This document shows positions 1-6,909 of a DNA stretch of 15,134 bases, piece by piece (the first letter of the stretch is position 1; each line of letters starts with the position of its first letter). The notes below the pieces were generated by a model. That model searched no databases. It worked only from the letters and a program-made list of their open reading frames with translations, and was not told the DNA's origin. The stretch spans positions 1 to 15,134 of the forward strand of contig CAJOEG010000027.1 in assembly GCA_905233405.1 (NCBI GenBank). The letters are read 5' to 3'. The DNA comes from an uncultured Bacteroidales bacterium (lineage in GTDB: Bacteria; Bacteroidota; Bacteroidia; Bacteroidales; ML635J-15). The position numbers and the translations under genes are program-made.

Positions 1-1320
1 ACCATCTGGAAGGCATCTGGACATGTTGATGCATTCAACGATCCATTAATCGACAACAAGGACTCCAAAAAGCGCTACCGCGCCGATGTTCTTATCGAAG
101 ACCACATTGAAAAGTTCAACGATAAGATTAACAAGGAAGTAGAAAAGGCTCGCAAGCGTTTCGGTGATGCTTTCAACGAGGAGCAATTCCGCAGCACCAA
201 CCAGCGCGTTCTCGACTATCAGGCAAAGATGGACGCCGTGAAGGCTCGCTTCGTGAAGGCTTTGGAAGACAACGACCTTGACGGAATACGCCAGATAATC
301 ATAGACGAGGGTATTGTCTGCCCGATTTCGGGAACCAAGAACTGGACAGAAGTCCGTCAGTTCAACCTTATGTTCGACACCAAGTTGGGTTCTGTTGCCG
401 AAGGTGCTAACACTATCTATCTGCGTCCCGAAACAGCACAGGGTATTTTCGTTAACTATCTTAATGTACAGAAGACTGGCCGTATGAAGATTCCGTTCGG
501 TATCGCACAGATAGGCAAGGCTTTCCGCAATGAGATTGTTGCTCGTCAGTTCATTTTCCGTATGCGCGAGTTCGAGCAGATGGAAATGCAGTATTTCGTA
601 AAGCCGGGTACCGAACTCGACTGGTTCGAGAAGTGGCGCGAAAAACGCTTGAAATGGCACAAGGCTCTCGGCATGGGCGACAATAAGTACCGCTGGCACA
701 AGCACGATAAGCTGGCTCACTACGCCAACGCAGCATACGACATCGAGTTTGATTTCCCGTTCGGGTTCAAGGAAATTGAAGGTATCCACTCGCGTACCAA
801 CTTCGACTTGTCGCAGCACCAGCAGTTCTCGGGCAAGAAAATCCAGTACTTCGACAACGAAGCCAACGAAGCCTACACTCCGTATGTTGTTGAAACTTCA
901 ATCGGTCTCGACCGTATGTTCCTGTCGGTTATCTCGTCGGCATACTGCGAAGAGCAGGTTGGCGACGAAACACGCGTAGTGCTTCGTATTCCTGCACCGC
1001 TGGCTCCAGTAAAGGTTGCTGTTTTGCCGTTGGTTAAGAAGGACGGTTTGCCAGAATTGGCCGAAAAGATAATGAACCGCCTGAAACTCAATCTCAACTG
1101 CCAATACGAGGAAAAGGATTCCATTGGAAAGCGTTATCGTCGTCAGGATGCAATAGGAACTCCGTTCTGCATCACAGTTGACCACCAGTCGGCAGAAGAC
1201 GGCACCGTAACCCTTCGCCATCGCGACACCATGGAGCAGGAACGCGTTTCAATCGACGACATCGAGCGCATTGTTACCGAAAAGTGCGACATCAAGAATT
1301 TGTTGAGACAGTTGATGTAA
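1..1320 (+). CDS. glyQS: Glycyl-tRNA synthetase (glycine--tRNA ligase), 5'-truncated by window edge
   Basis: Charges tRNA-Gly with glycine in the cytoplasm using ATP. It is a class II synthetase of the single-chain, homodimeric type. Frame 1 is open from the first base, and 439 codons are visible. Usual length for this family is a little over 500 residues, so I infer that roughly 70-80 N-terminal residues lie outside the window. Visible landmarks: the WKASGHVDAFNDPL segment at the very start (catalytic-core entry), YLRPETAQG near 418-444, the class II motif 2 FRNE at about 523-534 followed by the RMREFEQMEMQYF stretch, motif 3 SIGLDR at 898-915, and a C-terminal anticodon-binding domain from about 985 (APVKVAVLPL onward, then KRYRRQDAIGTPFCITVD). 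The ATG at 229 is internal to the domain, so it is not the true start. The gene ends in TAA and is followed by its own terminator. No frame damage is visible. Confidence 0.97.
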   Translation, partial: TIWKASGHVDAFNDPLIDNKDSKKRYRADVLIEDHIEKFNDKINKEVEKARKRFGDAFNEEQFRSTNQRVLDYQAKMDAVKARFVKALEDNDLDGIRQIIIDEGIVCPISGTKNWTEVRQFNLMFDTKLGSVAEGANTIYLRPETAQGIFVNYLNVQKTGRMKIPFGIAQIGKAFRNEIVARQFIFRMREFEQMEMQYFVKPGTELDWFEKWREKRLKWHKALGMGDNKYRWHKHDKLAHYANAAYDIEFDFPFGFKEIEGIHSRTNFDLSQHQQFSGKKIQYFDNEANEAYTPYVVETSIGLDRMFLSVISSAYCEEQVGDETRVVLRIPAPLAPVKVAVLPLVKKDGLPELAEKIMNRLKLNLNCQYEEKDSIGKRYRRQDAIGTPFCITVDHQSAEDGTVTLRHRDTMEQERVSIDDIERIVTEKCDIKNLLRQLM

Positions 1321-1336
1321 GTGCTTAATAAACAGC

Positions 1337-1371
1337 AAAAAATCCCTTTGCTTTTCCAAGGGGATTTTTTT
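1337..1371 (+). terminator. Intrinsic terminator of the glycyl-tRNA synthetase gene
   Basis: The left arm at 1337-1349 (AAAAAATCCCTTT) pairs with 1358-1370 through 13 base pairs, including one G-T wobble, around an 8-nt loop. The right arm ends in a run of seven T. It starts 17 nt after the TAA stop at 1320. Because the arms carry A6 and T6, it could also work in the opposite direction. Confidence 0.85.
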
Positions 1372-1379
1372 GTTAGGTT

Positions 1380-1414
1380 AAAATAAAAGGCGGAATTTAT
1401 CCGCCCTTTATTTT
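1380..1414 (-). terminator. Intrinsic terminator of the lysyl-endopeptidase-like gene
   Basis: A hairpin with arms AAAATAAA-A-GGCGGA and TCCGCC-C-TTTATTTT has one A/C mismatch and a short AT loop. Read on the - strand it lies 16 nt past the stop of the protease gene, and its distal side is U-rich. With the + strand terminator at 1337-1371 it forms a convergent pair that separates two genes facing each other. Confidence 0.75.
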
Positions 1415-1429
1415 GTTCAGTTGCCTGAT

Positions 1430-4400
1430 TTATTTTTCTATAACAATGCGTTCTGTCCAAACTCTGTAACCGGAGATTATTCTTACGAAGTAAACTCCAG
1501 AAGCAATATTAAGATCGAATACATATTCTGAATCACCCATCGCTTCTATTTCCCTTGTTTCGACAACAGAACCTCTAGAATTTACAATCTGGCAGGTAAC
1601 ATTGCCTTCGATTGAGTTTAATTCTACGGTAAACATTCCACTTGTTGGATTCGGGAATACTGAAATCATACTAACCAGCTCTTCCTCTATTCCTGTGTTT
1701 TCTGTAAAGTAAGCTACGAAATTCTCATCCCTAGTTACTATTATAGTGTATGGATTGTCGGTAATTTGACCGTTGTTCCAACTTGAGAATCTATAACCAG
1801 AATTTGGAATTGCCTCTATTGTGACTTCAGTACCTTCTGCGTATGTTCCGCTACCTGTTGTTGTTCCGAATAAATTATTTTCCGATGTTACAGTTATAGT
1901 ATATAATGTGACAGAAGAAGCATCAACGAAATTTGCTGTATAAGTAGCATTTCCTGTTACTGTTATTGTGCGTCGTATCTGCATGTTGTTGTCGTCCCAA
2001 CCATTAAATACGTATCCTTGGTATGGTGCAACTTCAACTGTAACAACAGTACCCTCGTAGTAAGTTCCTCCACCACTAACGATTCCTGCATCTGTTGGGT
2101 TAGCCAAAACTGTAATCGTGTACTGAGGTATAGCCTCGAATCTAGCTGATATTGTGTGATTATTAGTTATGTTTGTGAATGTGTATGTAGCTTCAGTCAA
2201 GTTTATATTGTATGAATAAACATTGTTCACAAGTTGTCCCAATGATTCGTTGCCATCAACCGTTACGCTTGTGATTCGATAACCTTCGTCAGCGGTAATT
2301 ATAAAATCTTTATCGTCGCCTTCGTAAACAGTTACTGTGCCATTAGGATTGATTGTTCCGCCAAGACCAGCAGTGGCCGTGATAGTATACTGAGGAATAG
2401 CCTCGAAGCTTGCCGTATAAGTAGCACTTGAATTTACAGTGATTTCGCGTGGATTGTCGGTGTTGCCATCTTGCCAATGTACAAACCTGAAATGTTCGTT
2501 TGGAAGAGCCTCAATGGTTATTGTAGTTCCTGCTGCGAATCTTCCACCGCCAGTAACAGTACCCATTTGATTATTGCTAGATTCAACTGTTATGGTATAC
2601 ATCGTTACATTGTTTTCATTCTCGAATGTTGCAATATATGTCGCATTTCCAGTAGCAGTGAAAATTAGTGGGTTAGCAGTGCTACCATTGTTCCATGATG
2701 TAAATACATAACCATTATTTGCAGTAGCGGTAAGAGTTACAGTTTCACCTTCCTGATAGGTTCCACCTCCGCTAACAGTTCCGTATGCATTGTTATTAGC
2801 AATTGCTGTGATTGTGTAGGTGGGTACACTAGTTGCTCCATCCTGCGTTACACTTACAGTACGTGTTACACCAGAACCCGAAACCGTGATAGTAGCAGTA
2901 CGCTGTGATGATGATGTGTTGGCTGCAGCAACTGCGGTAATTGTACCGTTGTTAGAGCCCGAAGCAGGACTTACTGTCAACCAGTTTGCCGATGATGTTG
3001 CTGTCCACGAAGTGTTGCTTGTAACTGTAACTGTCTTGCTTTCGCCAGCAGCAACGTAACTGAGGGATGATGGAGAAACGGTGAGTGTGTAGGAAGTTGC
3101 TCCATCCTGCGTTACACTTACAGTACGTGTTATGCCAGAACCCGAAACTGTGATAGTAGCAGTACGTTGAGATGTTGACGTGTTGGCTGCTGCAACAGCG
3201 GTGATTGTACCGTTGTTTGAACCAGAAGCAGGACTTACAGTTAGCCAGCTTGCCGATGATGTTGCAGTCCACGATGTGTTGCTTGTAACGGTAACTGTCT
3301 TGCTTTCTCCTGCTGCAGTGTAGCTGAGTGATGTTGGGTTAACTGTGAGGTTGTAGCTTACACCTGCCTGAGTTACACTTACAGTGCGTGTGATACCCGA
3401 ACCTGAAATTGTAATAGTAGCGGTACGCTGCGAAGAAGAAGTGTTAGCTGATGCAACTGCAGTAATTGTACCGTTATTTGAACCCGAAGCAGGGCTTACT
3501 GTCAGCCAGGTTGCCGATGATGTTGCAGTCCACGAAGTGTTGCTTGTAACGGTAACTGTCTTGCTTTCACCTGCTGCAGTGTAGCTGAGCGATGACGGGT
3601 TAACTGTTAGGTTGTAGGATGGAGTTGTACCTGTCGGACATACTGTAGGCAAAACATACATTGAAATGTCAAGTCCCTGCCAATTTGTTGTTAGAGAAGC
3701 CCAACTACCATTGTAGAGTTCATAGTTACTATTTGTATATCCGCTACCTTCTGCAGTAGAAGCCAAACCAATATAACTTGTTGCGCTCGAAACATCTATT
3801 CCTGCAAAGAAATTGCTCGAAACAGCTACAGGAGAAGTCAATGTCCAAGTGTAGAGTCCCTGCTTTGTAGTACCAGAACCAGTACTTGTTCCTGCATTAT
3901 AGAGTTCCGACATAGTTACTGTCTTTGTAGCAAGTTCGCTACCTGGAGTTCCATTGTTATTTGCCCACATCTTGAATGTAACGCTTCCACTTGAACCGTC
4001 TATTGCATAGAGGTAATCAATGCTTGTTACATTGTAGTTGCCAGAAAGTTCAAAGAGTTCGGCCTTTGCCTGGTCACCATACGAGTTGCTTCCGCATACA
4101 TATCCGCCATCTTCTACTGAATATAACGATGGACTATCTGTAAATCTGTCTTCGTGCAGTACAACGCAGTCGCCAGTTCCACTGCCGCTTTCTCCAGCCT
4201 GAGTTACGCTGATTGTCTGCGAGCTTACGCCAGTTCCCGAAACGGTGATGGTTGCTGTACGCTGTGAGGTTGAAGTGTTTGCTGCAGCAACAGCGGTGAT
4301 TGTTCCGTTGTTTGAACCTGATGCAGGGCTAACTGTCAACCAGCCTGCAGAAGATGTTGCTGTCCACGAAGTGTTGCTTGTAACGGTAACAGTCTTACTT

Positions 4401-6772
4401 TCACCTGCTGCAGTGTAGCTGAGTGATGACGGCGAAACAGTGAGATTGTTTGATGGAGCATCGGATGGACAAATGTGAGGAAGAAATGCAGCAGCAACAT
4501 TTGTCGGAGGATTTTGGAATATAGTTGAAACTAATCTCCAAGCATTGCTATAGTATGTATATAGTGAATTTGTCATAACGGTACCGTTGGACGTGCTTGA
4601 TAGGATTATTTCGTTTACATCATTATCGCCAGCTGCACCAACAGATGCTACATCCCATCCTACAAAGAATGGTCCTGTAACTGTAATTGGAGAGGAAAGT
4701 GTATGTTCGTAATTTCCATAGTAGCAAGTAGCACCACCAACCATCTGACCTTGTGTAAGAGCACTATTCAATGTCGAGATATTTATAGTTTGTGAGTATA
4801 ATTCTGTACTTGGCAATCCTGCTGATGTAGCACTCCAAACCTTTATTGTGATTGAATTTGAAGTAGCAGTGTTCAGAATGTCATACATAGTAATTTTGTC
4901 AAGAGTGTATGTTCCTGTCACATTTATCTTTTGTGCAAATTTTGTAAAGTATGTTGAATACAAATTGGAACACCAGCCTCTATATCCTAAAGAATCATCT
5001 GCCATTATATCCTCATTTGCCGTAACACATTGGTCACTGTCATCGCTTTGTGTTACTGTTACGGTTGCTGTTGTGCCACCATGTGAGAATGTTACGGTTG
5101 CGGTACGTGACGAACCTGTATTTGCAGAGGCAGTCAGAGTAACTGAAGTTGTTGCCTGTGAGCCAGAACCTGAAGTCGGTGATACTGTCAACCAGCTTGC
5201 AGAAGATGTTGCTGTCCAGTTTGCCGAAGATGTTCCTGCACGGACAGAAACCGTCTGGCTTCCACCACCGCTAGGCAATGTTACTGCATTCGGAGAAACT
5301 GTAAGTGCATTCGTGTTAGCAGGGTCGTAGTAGTCGCAGGTTGTTGCACCTGTATTATTTGGGTCGAGCCACGGCTTCAGTTTGTATGCATTTGTGCTGC
5401 CGTTTGCTGAGTTGTCCCAGTGAAACGACATTTTTCCGTACAGGTCATATCTGGATGACGATGATGCTGAGCAAGAAGATGCTCCTCCACTCAATGTGCC
5501 GAAAACTCGGCCAGCAGAATTGAATATAGGAGAACCTGATGAACCACCTTCAGTAACACCTGTTTTTTCTCCGCTGTTAACCCATGTTATTTTCCAATGG
5601 GCGTTGTTTGCACCAGTCATATCGCTGCCGCCATTATAAGTGGCTGTTGTTGGAGTTGATGAGAAGAATGATATTTTCTTTATGTCGCCTGCGGGATGGT
5701 GTATGCCTGCGCCACCTCCACTAGGTGCGGTTGTACTTCTGTCCCATCCATTGTATATTGCATTTACAGATATGGCATTTTGTGTTGTAAAGTTGTTGAG
5801 TCTCAGCAAATAGAAGTCGGATCCACCATTGTTTGAACCTTCTGCAACCTTGGTGCATCCTGTGAAATCGGTGTAGTTAATTGATGATTCCGACGACGGA
5901 TTCGAACACCCCGAAGCCTCGTAGTTAAAGCGGAATTTCCACTGATTAAAGTTGGATGTTGTAGCGCTAGGTCCGCAATGATCGGCTGTAAGGAAATATG
6001 GAGTTCCGTCGTTGCTTGTATTATTGATAAGCGTACCTGTACAGTAGCCTGCACTATATCCCTCAACAACATAAATCCTAGCTACACCGCGCTGCTGTAT
6101 TCTCCAGTCGGCACCTACCGAGCAGTTTATGTTGACCTCGCAGCTTTCTGAATCGCCGAACGGTCCTCTTTGTCCAGTTTCGAATCCACCTTCGCCACGA
6201 TAGACATAACCGAACTCACCTATATTGATAATAGGTGCAGTATTGTCGTATGAGACATTACCATTTCCCGACTTCATCATTGGTGCAACATATTCAATGG
6301 TGATGTCGCTGCCTAGAATGTTACCAATCATATATTCGTTACCATCGGGATTGTCGCTGCGATAGTATGGACCGTCAACAATCTTTCTGTCGCTTGAATA
6401 TACATACACCGAAGCCCCCGAAGGAATGTCAAACTTGTCAAAGTACAATGCAGAGGCTCTTGCACCTTCGCTAGAGAGACGAAGTCTCCAGATTAACATT
6501 CCATTTCCAAGAGTTTCCCATGAACCGGAATTTTTTACAGTTGTATTTACAGGAACAAGCCTAGCTACTTTATAAAATGTACCGTTTTTATCGCTTTCAG
6601 CAATATCTTCGGCTATAAGTTGTGCCGATGGAGGATATACCTGAATGTGGTCGACTTCTTCACTGGCCTTGTTGTAGAAACTAGGTGGCAGCTGTACTGT
6701 TTTAGTTTTTGCTTGCGCAAAGCAGAATATTGACGCAAGCATTAATACGATAATTGCAAATGTCTTTTTCAT
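1430..6772 (-). CDS. T9SS-secreted lysyl-endopeptidase-like serine protease with BACON and B-repeat tail
   Basis: A 1780-residue predicted secreted S1-family protease. A signal peptide occupies about residues 1-20 and a propeptide runs to about 202. The catalytic domain (about 203-475) matches Achromobacter protease I in motif and order: TADHC with H265, SDFYLLRL with D319, and GGSSGSP with S412. Six cysteines (211, 217, 244, 266, 289, 434) fit the spacing of its three disulfides. D443 lies 31 residues after the catalytic Ser, as the Lys-selecting Asp225 does after Ser194 in that enzyme. The tail contains: BACON 488-575; an unassigned module 582-769; BACON 777-858; a second unassigned module 869-1046; three near-identical BACON copies 1055-1310; five divergent InlB/B-repeat-like domains 1319-1689; and a type A T9SS sorting domain about 1695-1780 (FPNPTSG, GVYFVRI). 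The enzyme would be exported by Sec, then by the T9SS, to the surface or medium. Family and T9SS calls are firm. Lys specificity is inference. Confidence 0.93.
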   Translation of the reverse strand: MKKTFAIIVLMLASIFCFAQAKTKTVQLPPSFYNKASEEVDHIQVYPPSAQLIAEDIAESDKNGTFYKVARLVPVNTTVKNSGSWETLGNGMLIWRLRLSSEGARASALYFDKFDIPSGASVYVYSSDRKIVDGPYYRSDNPDGNEYMIGNILGSDITIEYVAPMMKSGNGNVSYDNTAPIINIGEFGYVYRGEGGFETGQRGPFGDSESCEVNINCSVGADWRIQQRGVARIYVVEGYSAGYCTGTLINNTSNDGTPYFLTADHCGPSATTSNFNQWKFRFNYEASGCSNPSSESSINYTDFTGCTKVAEGSNNGGSDFYLLRLNNFTTQNAISVNAIYNGWDRSTTAPSGGGAGIHHPAGDIKKISFFSSTPTTATYNGGSDMTGANNAHWKITWVNSGEKTGVTEGGSSGSPIFNSAGRVFGTLSGGASSCSASSSSRYDLYGKMSFHWDNSANGSTNAYKLKPWLDPNNTGATTCDYYDPANTNALTVSPNAVTLPSGGGSQTVSVRAGTSSANWTATSSASWLTVSPTSGSGSQATTSVTLTASANTGSSRTATVTFSHGGTTATVTVTQSDDSDQCVTANEDIMADDSLGYRGWCSNLYSTYFTKFAQKINVTGTYTLDKITMYDILNTATSNSITIKVWSATSAGLPSTELYSQTINISTLNSALTQGQMVGGATCYYGNYEHTLSSPITVTGPFFVGWDVASVGAAGDNDVNEIILSSTSNGTVMTNSLYTYYSNAWRLVSTIFQNPPTNVAAAFLPHICPSDAPSNNLTVSPSSLSYTAAGESKTVTVTSNTSWTATSSAGWLTVSPASGSNNGTITAVAAANTSTSQRTATITVSGTGVSSQTISVTQAGESGSGTGDCVVLHEDRFTDSPSLYSVEDGGYVCGSNSYGDQAKAELFELSGNYNVTSIDYLYAIDGSSGSVTFKMWANNNGTPGSELATKTVTMSELYNAGTSTGSGTTKQGLYTWTLTSPVAVSSNFFAGIDVSSATSYIGLASTAEGSGYTNSNYELYNGSWASLTTNWQGLDISMYVLPTVCPTGTTPSYNLTVNPSSLSYTAAGESKTVTVTSNTSWTATSSATWLTVSPASGSNNGTITAVASANTSSSQRTATITISGSGITRTVSVTQAGVSYNLTVNPTSLSYTAAGESKTVTVTSNTSWTATSSASWLTVSPASGSNNGTITAVAAANTSTSQRTATITVSGSGITRTVSVTQDGATSYTLTVSPSSLSYVAAGESKTVTVTSNTSWTATSSANWLTVSPASGSNNGTITAVAAANTSSSQRTATITVSGSGVTRTVSVTQDGATSVPTYTITAIANNNAYGTVSGGGTYQEGETVTLTATANNGYVFTSWNNGSTANPLIFTATGNATYIATFENENNVTMYTITVESSNNQMGTVTGGGRFAAGTTITIEALPNEHFRFVHWQDGNTDNPREITVNSSATYTASFEAIPQYTITATAGLGGTINPNGTVTVYEGDDKDFIITADEGYRITSVTVDGNESLGQLVNNVYSYNINLTEATYTFTNITNNHTISARFEAIPQYTITVLANPTDAGIVSGGGTYYEGTVVTVEVAPYQGYVFNGWDDNNMQIRRTITVTGNATYTANFVDASSVTLYTITVTSENNLFGTTTGSGTYAEGTEVTIEAIPNSGYRFSSWNNGQITDNPYTIIVTRDENFVAYFTENTGIEEELVSMISVFPNPTSGMFTVELNSIEGNVTCQIVNSRGSVVETREIEAMGDSEYVFDLNIASGVYFVRIISGYRVWTERIVIEK
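1433..1690 (-). other. T9SS type A C-terminal sorting domain (serine protease)
   Basis: Residues about 1695-1780 of the protease. The domain opens with a SVFPNPTSGMFTVEL segment, continues through a central CQIVNSRGSVV strand, and ends with GVYFVRI and a basic terminus (RIVIEK). These are hallmarks of Por secretion system type A sorting domains, which in known systems are cleaved by the PorU sortase when cargo is attached to the surface. Confidence 0.9.
1706..2818 (-). repeat. Five divergent InlB/B-repeat-like domains in the serine protease
   Basis: Residues about 1319-1384, 1392-1456, 1462-1546, 1551-1615 and 1624-1689. Units are mostly 65-70 residues and carry the pattern YTIT-x-A...GTVSGGGTY-x-EG...GY-x-F-x-SW...NATY-x-A-x-F. 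The third unit is longer, about 85 residues, and has the variant GYRITSVTVDG core. Such units usually form small beta-rich stalk domains that hold a catalytic or adhesive head away from the cell. The family assignment is from pattern alone. Confidence 0.78.
2843..3610 (-). repeat. Tandem array of three near-identical BACON domains
   Basis: Residues 1055-1310, in three units of 87-88 residues. Each contains SLSY-x-AAGESKTVTVTSN, TSWTATSSA-x-WLTVSPASG and RTATIT-x-SGSG, and ends in VTQ. A fourth copy of the same subtype lies apart at 777-858 (nt 4199-4444), and a more distant BACON lies at 488-575 (nt 5048-5311). The low divergence among the copies, also visible at the DNA level, points to recent tandem duplication. 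BACON domains are proposed to bind glycans or mucin, but binding here is not shown. Confidence 0.88.
3635..4168 (-). repeat. Unassigned extracellular module, serine protease copy 2
   Basis: Residues 869-1046, from a Cys before VLHEDRF to the terminal MYVLPTVCP. It contains YVCGSNSYGD, FKMWANNNGTPGSELATK, LYTWTL and NFFAGIDVSSATSYIGL. It is very similar to the copies at 9301-9825 and 10108-10632 in the neighbouring protease gene. The alternation of hydrophobic residues suggests a beta-sandwich. I do not recognise a named family. Confidence 0.75.
4466..5029 (-). repeat. Unassigned extracellular module, serine protease copy 1 (divergent)
   Basis: Residues 582-769. The order of elements matches the other copies: an opening Cys followed by a short acidic stretch (NEDIM), a WCSNLYS segment in place of YVCGSNSYGD, ITIKVWSATSAGLPSTELYS, a hydrophobic PFFVGWDVAS strand in place of NFFAGIDVS, and a closing HICP. 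Overall similarity is clearly lower than among the other three copies. Confidence 0.6.
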
Positions 6773-6798
6773 TGCCTTATTATAATTAGTTAAAGGTG

Positions 6799-6829
6799 CA
6801 AATTAACTTTAATTATGCCAAAGTGCCAA
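6799..6829 (-). promoter_or_regulatory. Candidate promoter of the serine protease gene
   Basis: On the - strand, TTGG (6826-6829) is followed after 19 nt by TTAATTTG (6799-6806). These resemble the Bacteroidota -33 and -7 elements (TTTG and TAnnTTTG), the -7 element with one mismatch. Transcription would start near 6792 and leave a leader of about 20 nt before the ATG at 6772. It lies between the upstream gene's terminator and this gene, so the two proteases are probably separate transcription units. Confidence 0.45.
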
Positions 6830-6851
6830 GAAAAAACTTATATTTTTTATT

Positions 6852-6883
6852 AAAAAAAAGGTGGATCCCGTAGAATCCACCTT
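6852..6883 (-). terminator. Intrinsic terminator of the C10 protease gene
   Basis: A perfect 9-bp stem (AAGGTGGAT at 6858-6866 with ATCCACCTT at 6875-6883) and an 8-nt loop are followed on the - strand by a U8 run (A8 at 6852-6859 on the + strand). It lies 27 nt past the end of the tail ORF at 6910. Confidence 0.88.
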
Positions 6884-6909
6884 ATAATAACAATCGAATA
6901 ACTTGTTTA

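Noticed and set aside
46..819. A 257-codon open frame on the - strand opposite the glycyl-tRNA synthetase gene
   Set aside because: It lies wholly antisense to a highly conserved gene and has no recognisable domain or plausible start signal. It is explained by the codon bias of the sense gene.
2843..3610. Regularly spaced DNA repeats as a CRISPR array
   Set aside because: The period is about 260 bp and in frame, and the repeats encode BACON domains. There are no short repeats with unique spacers.
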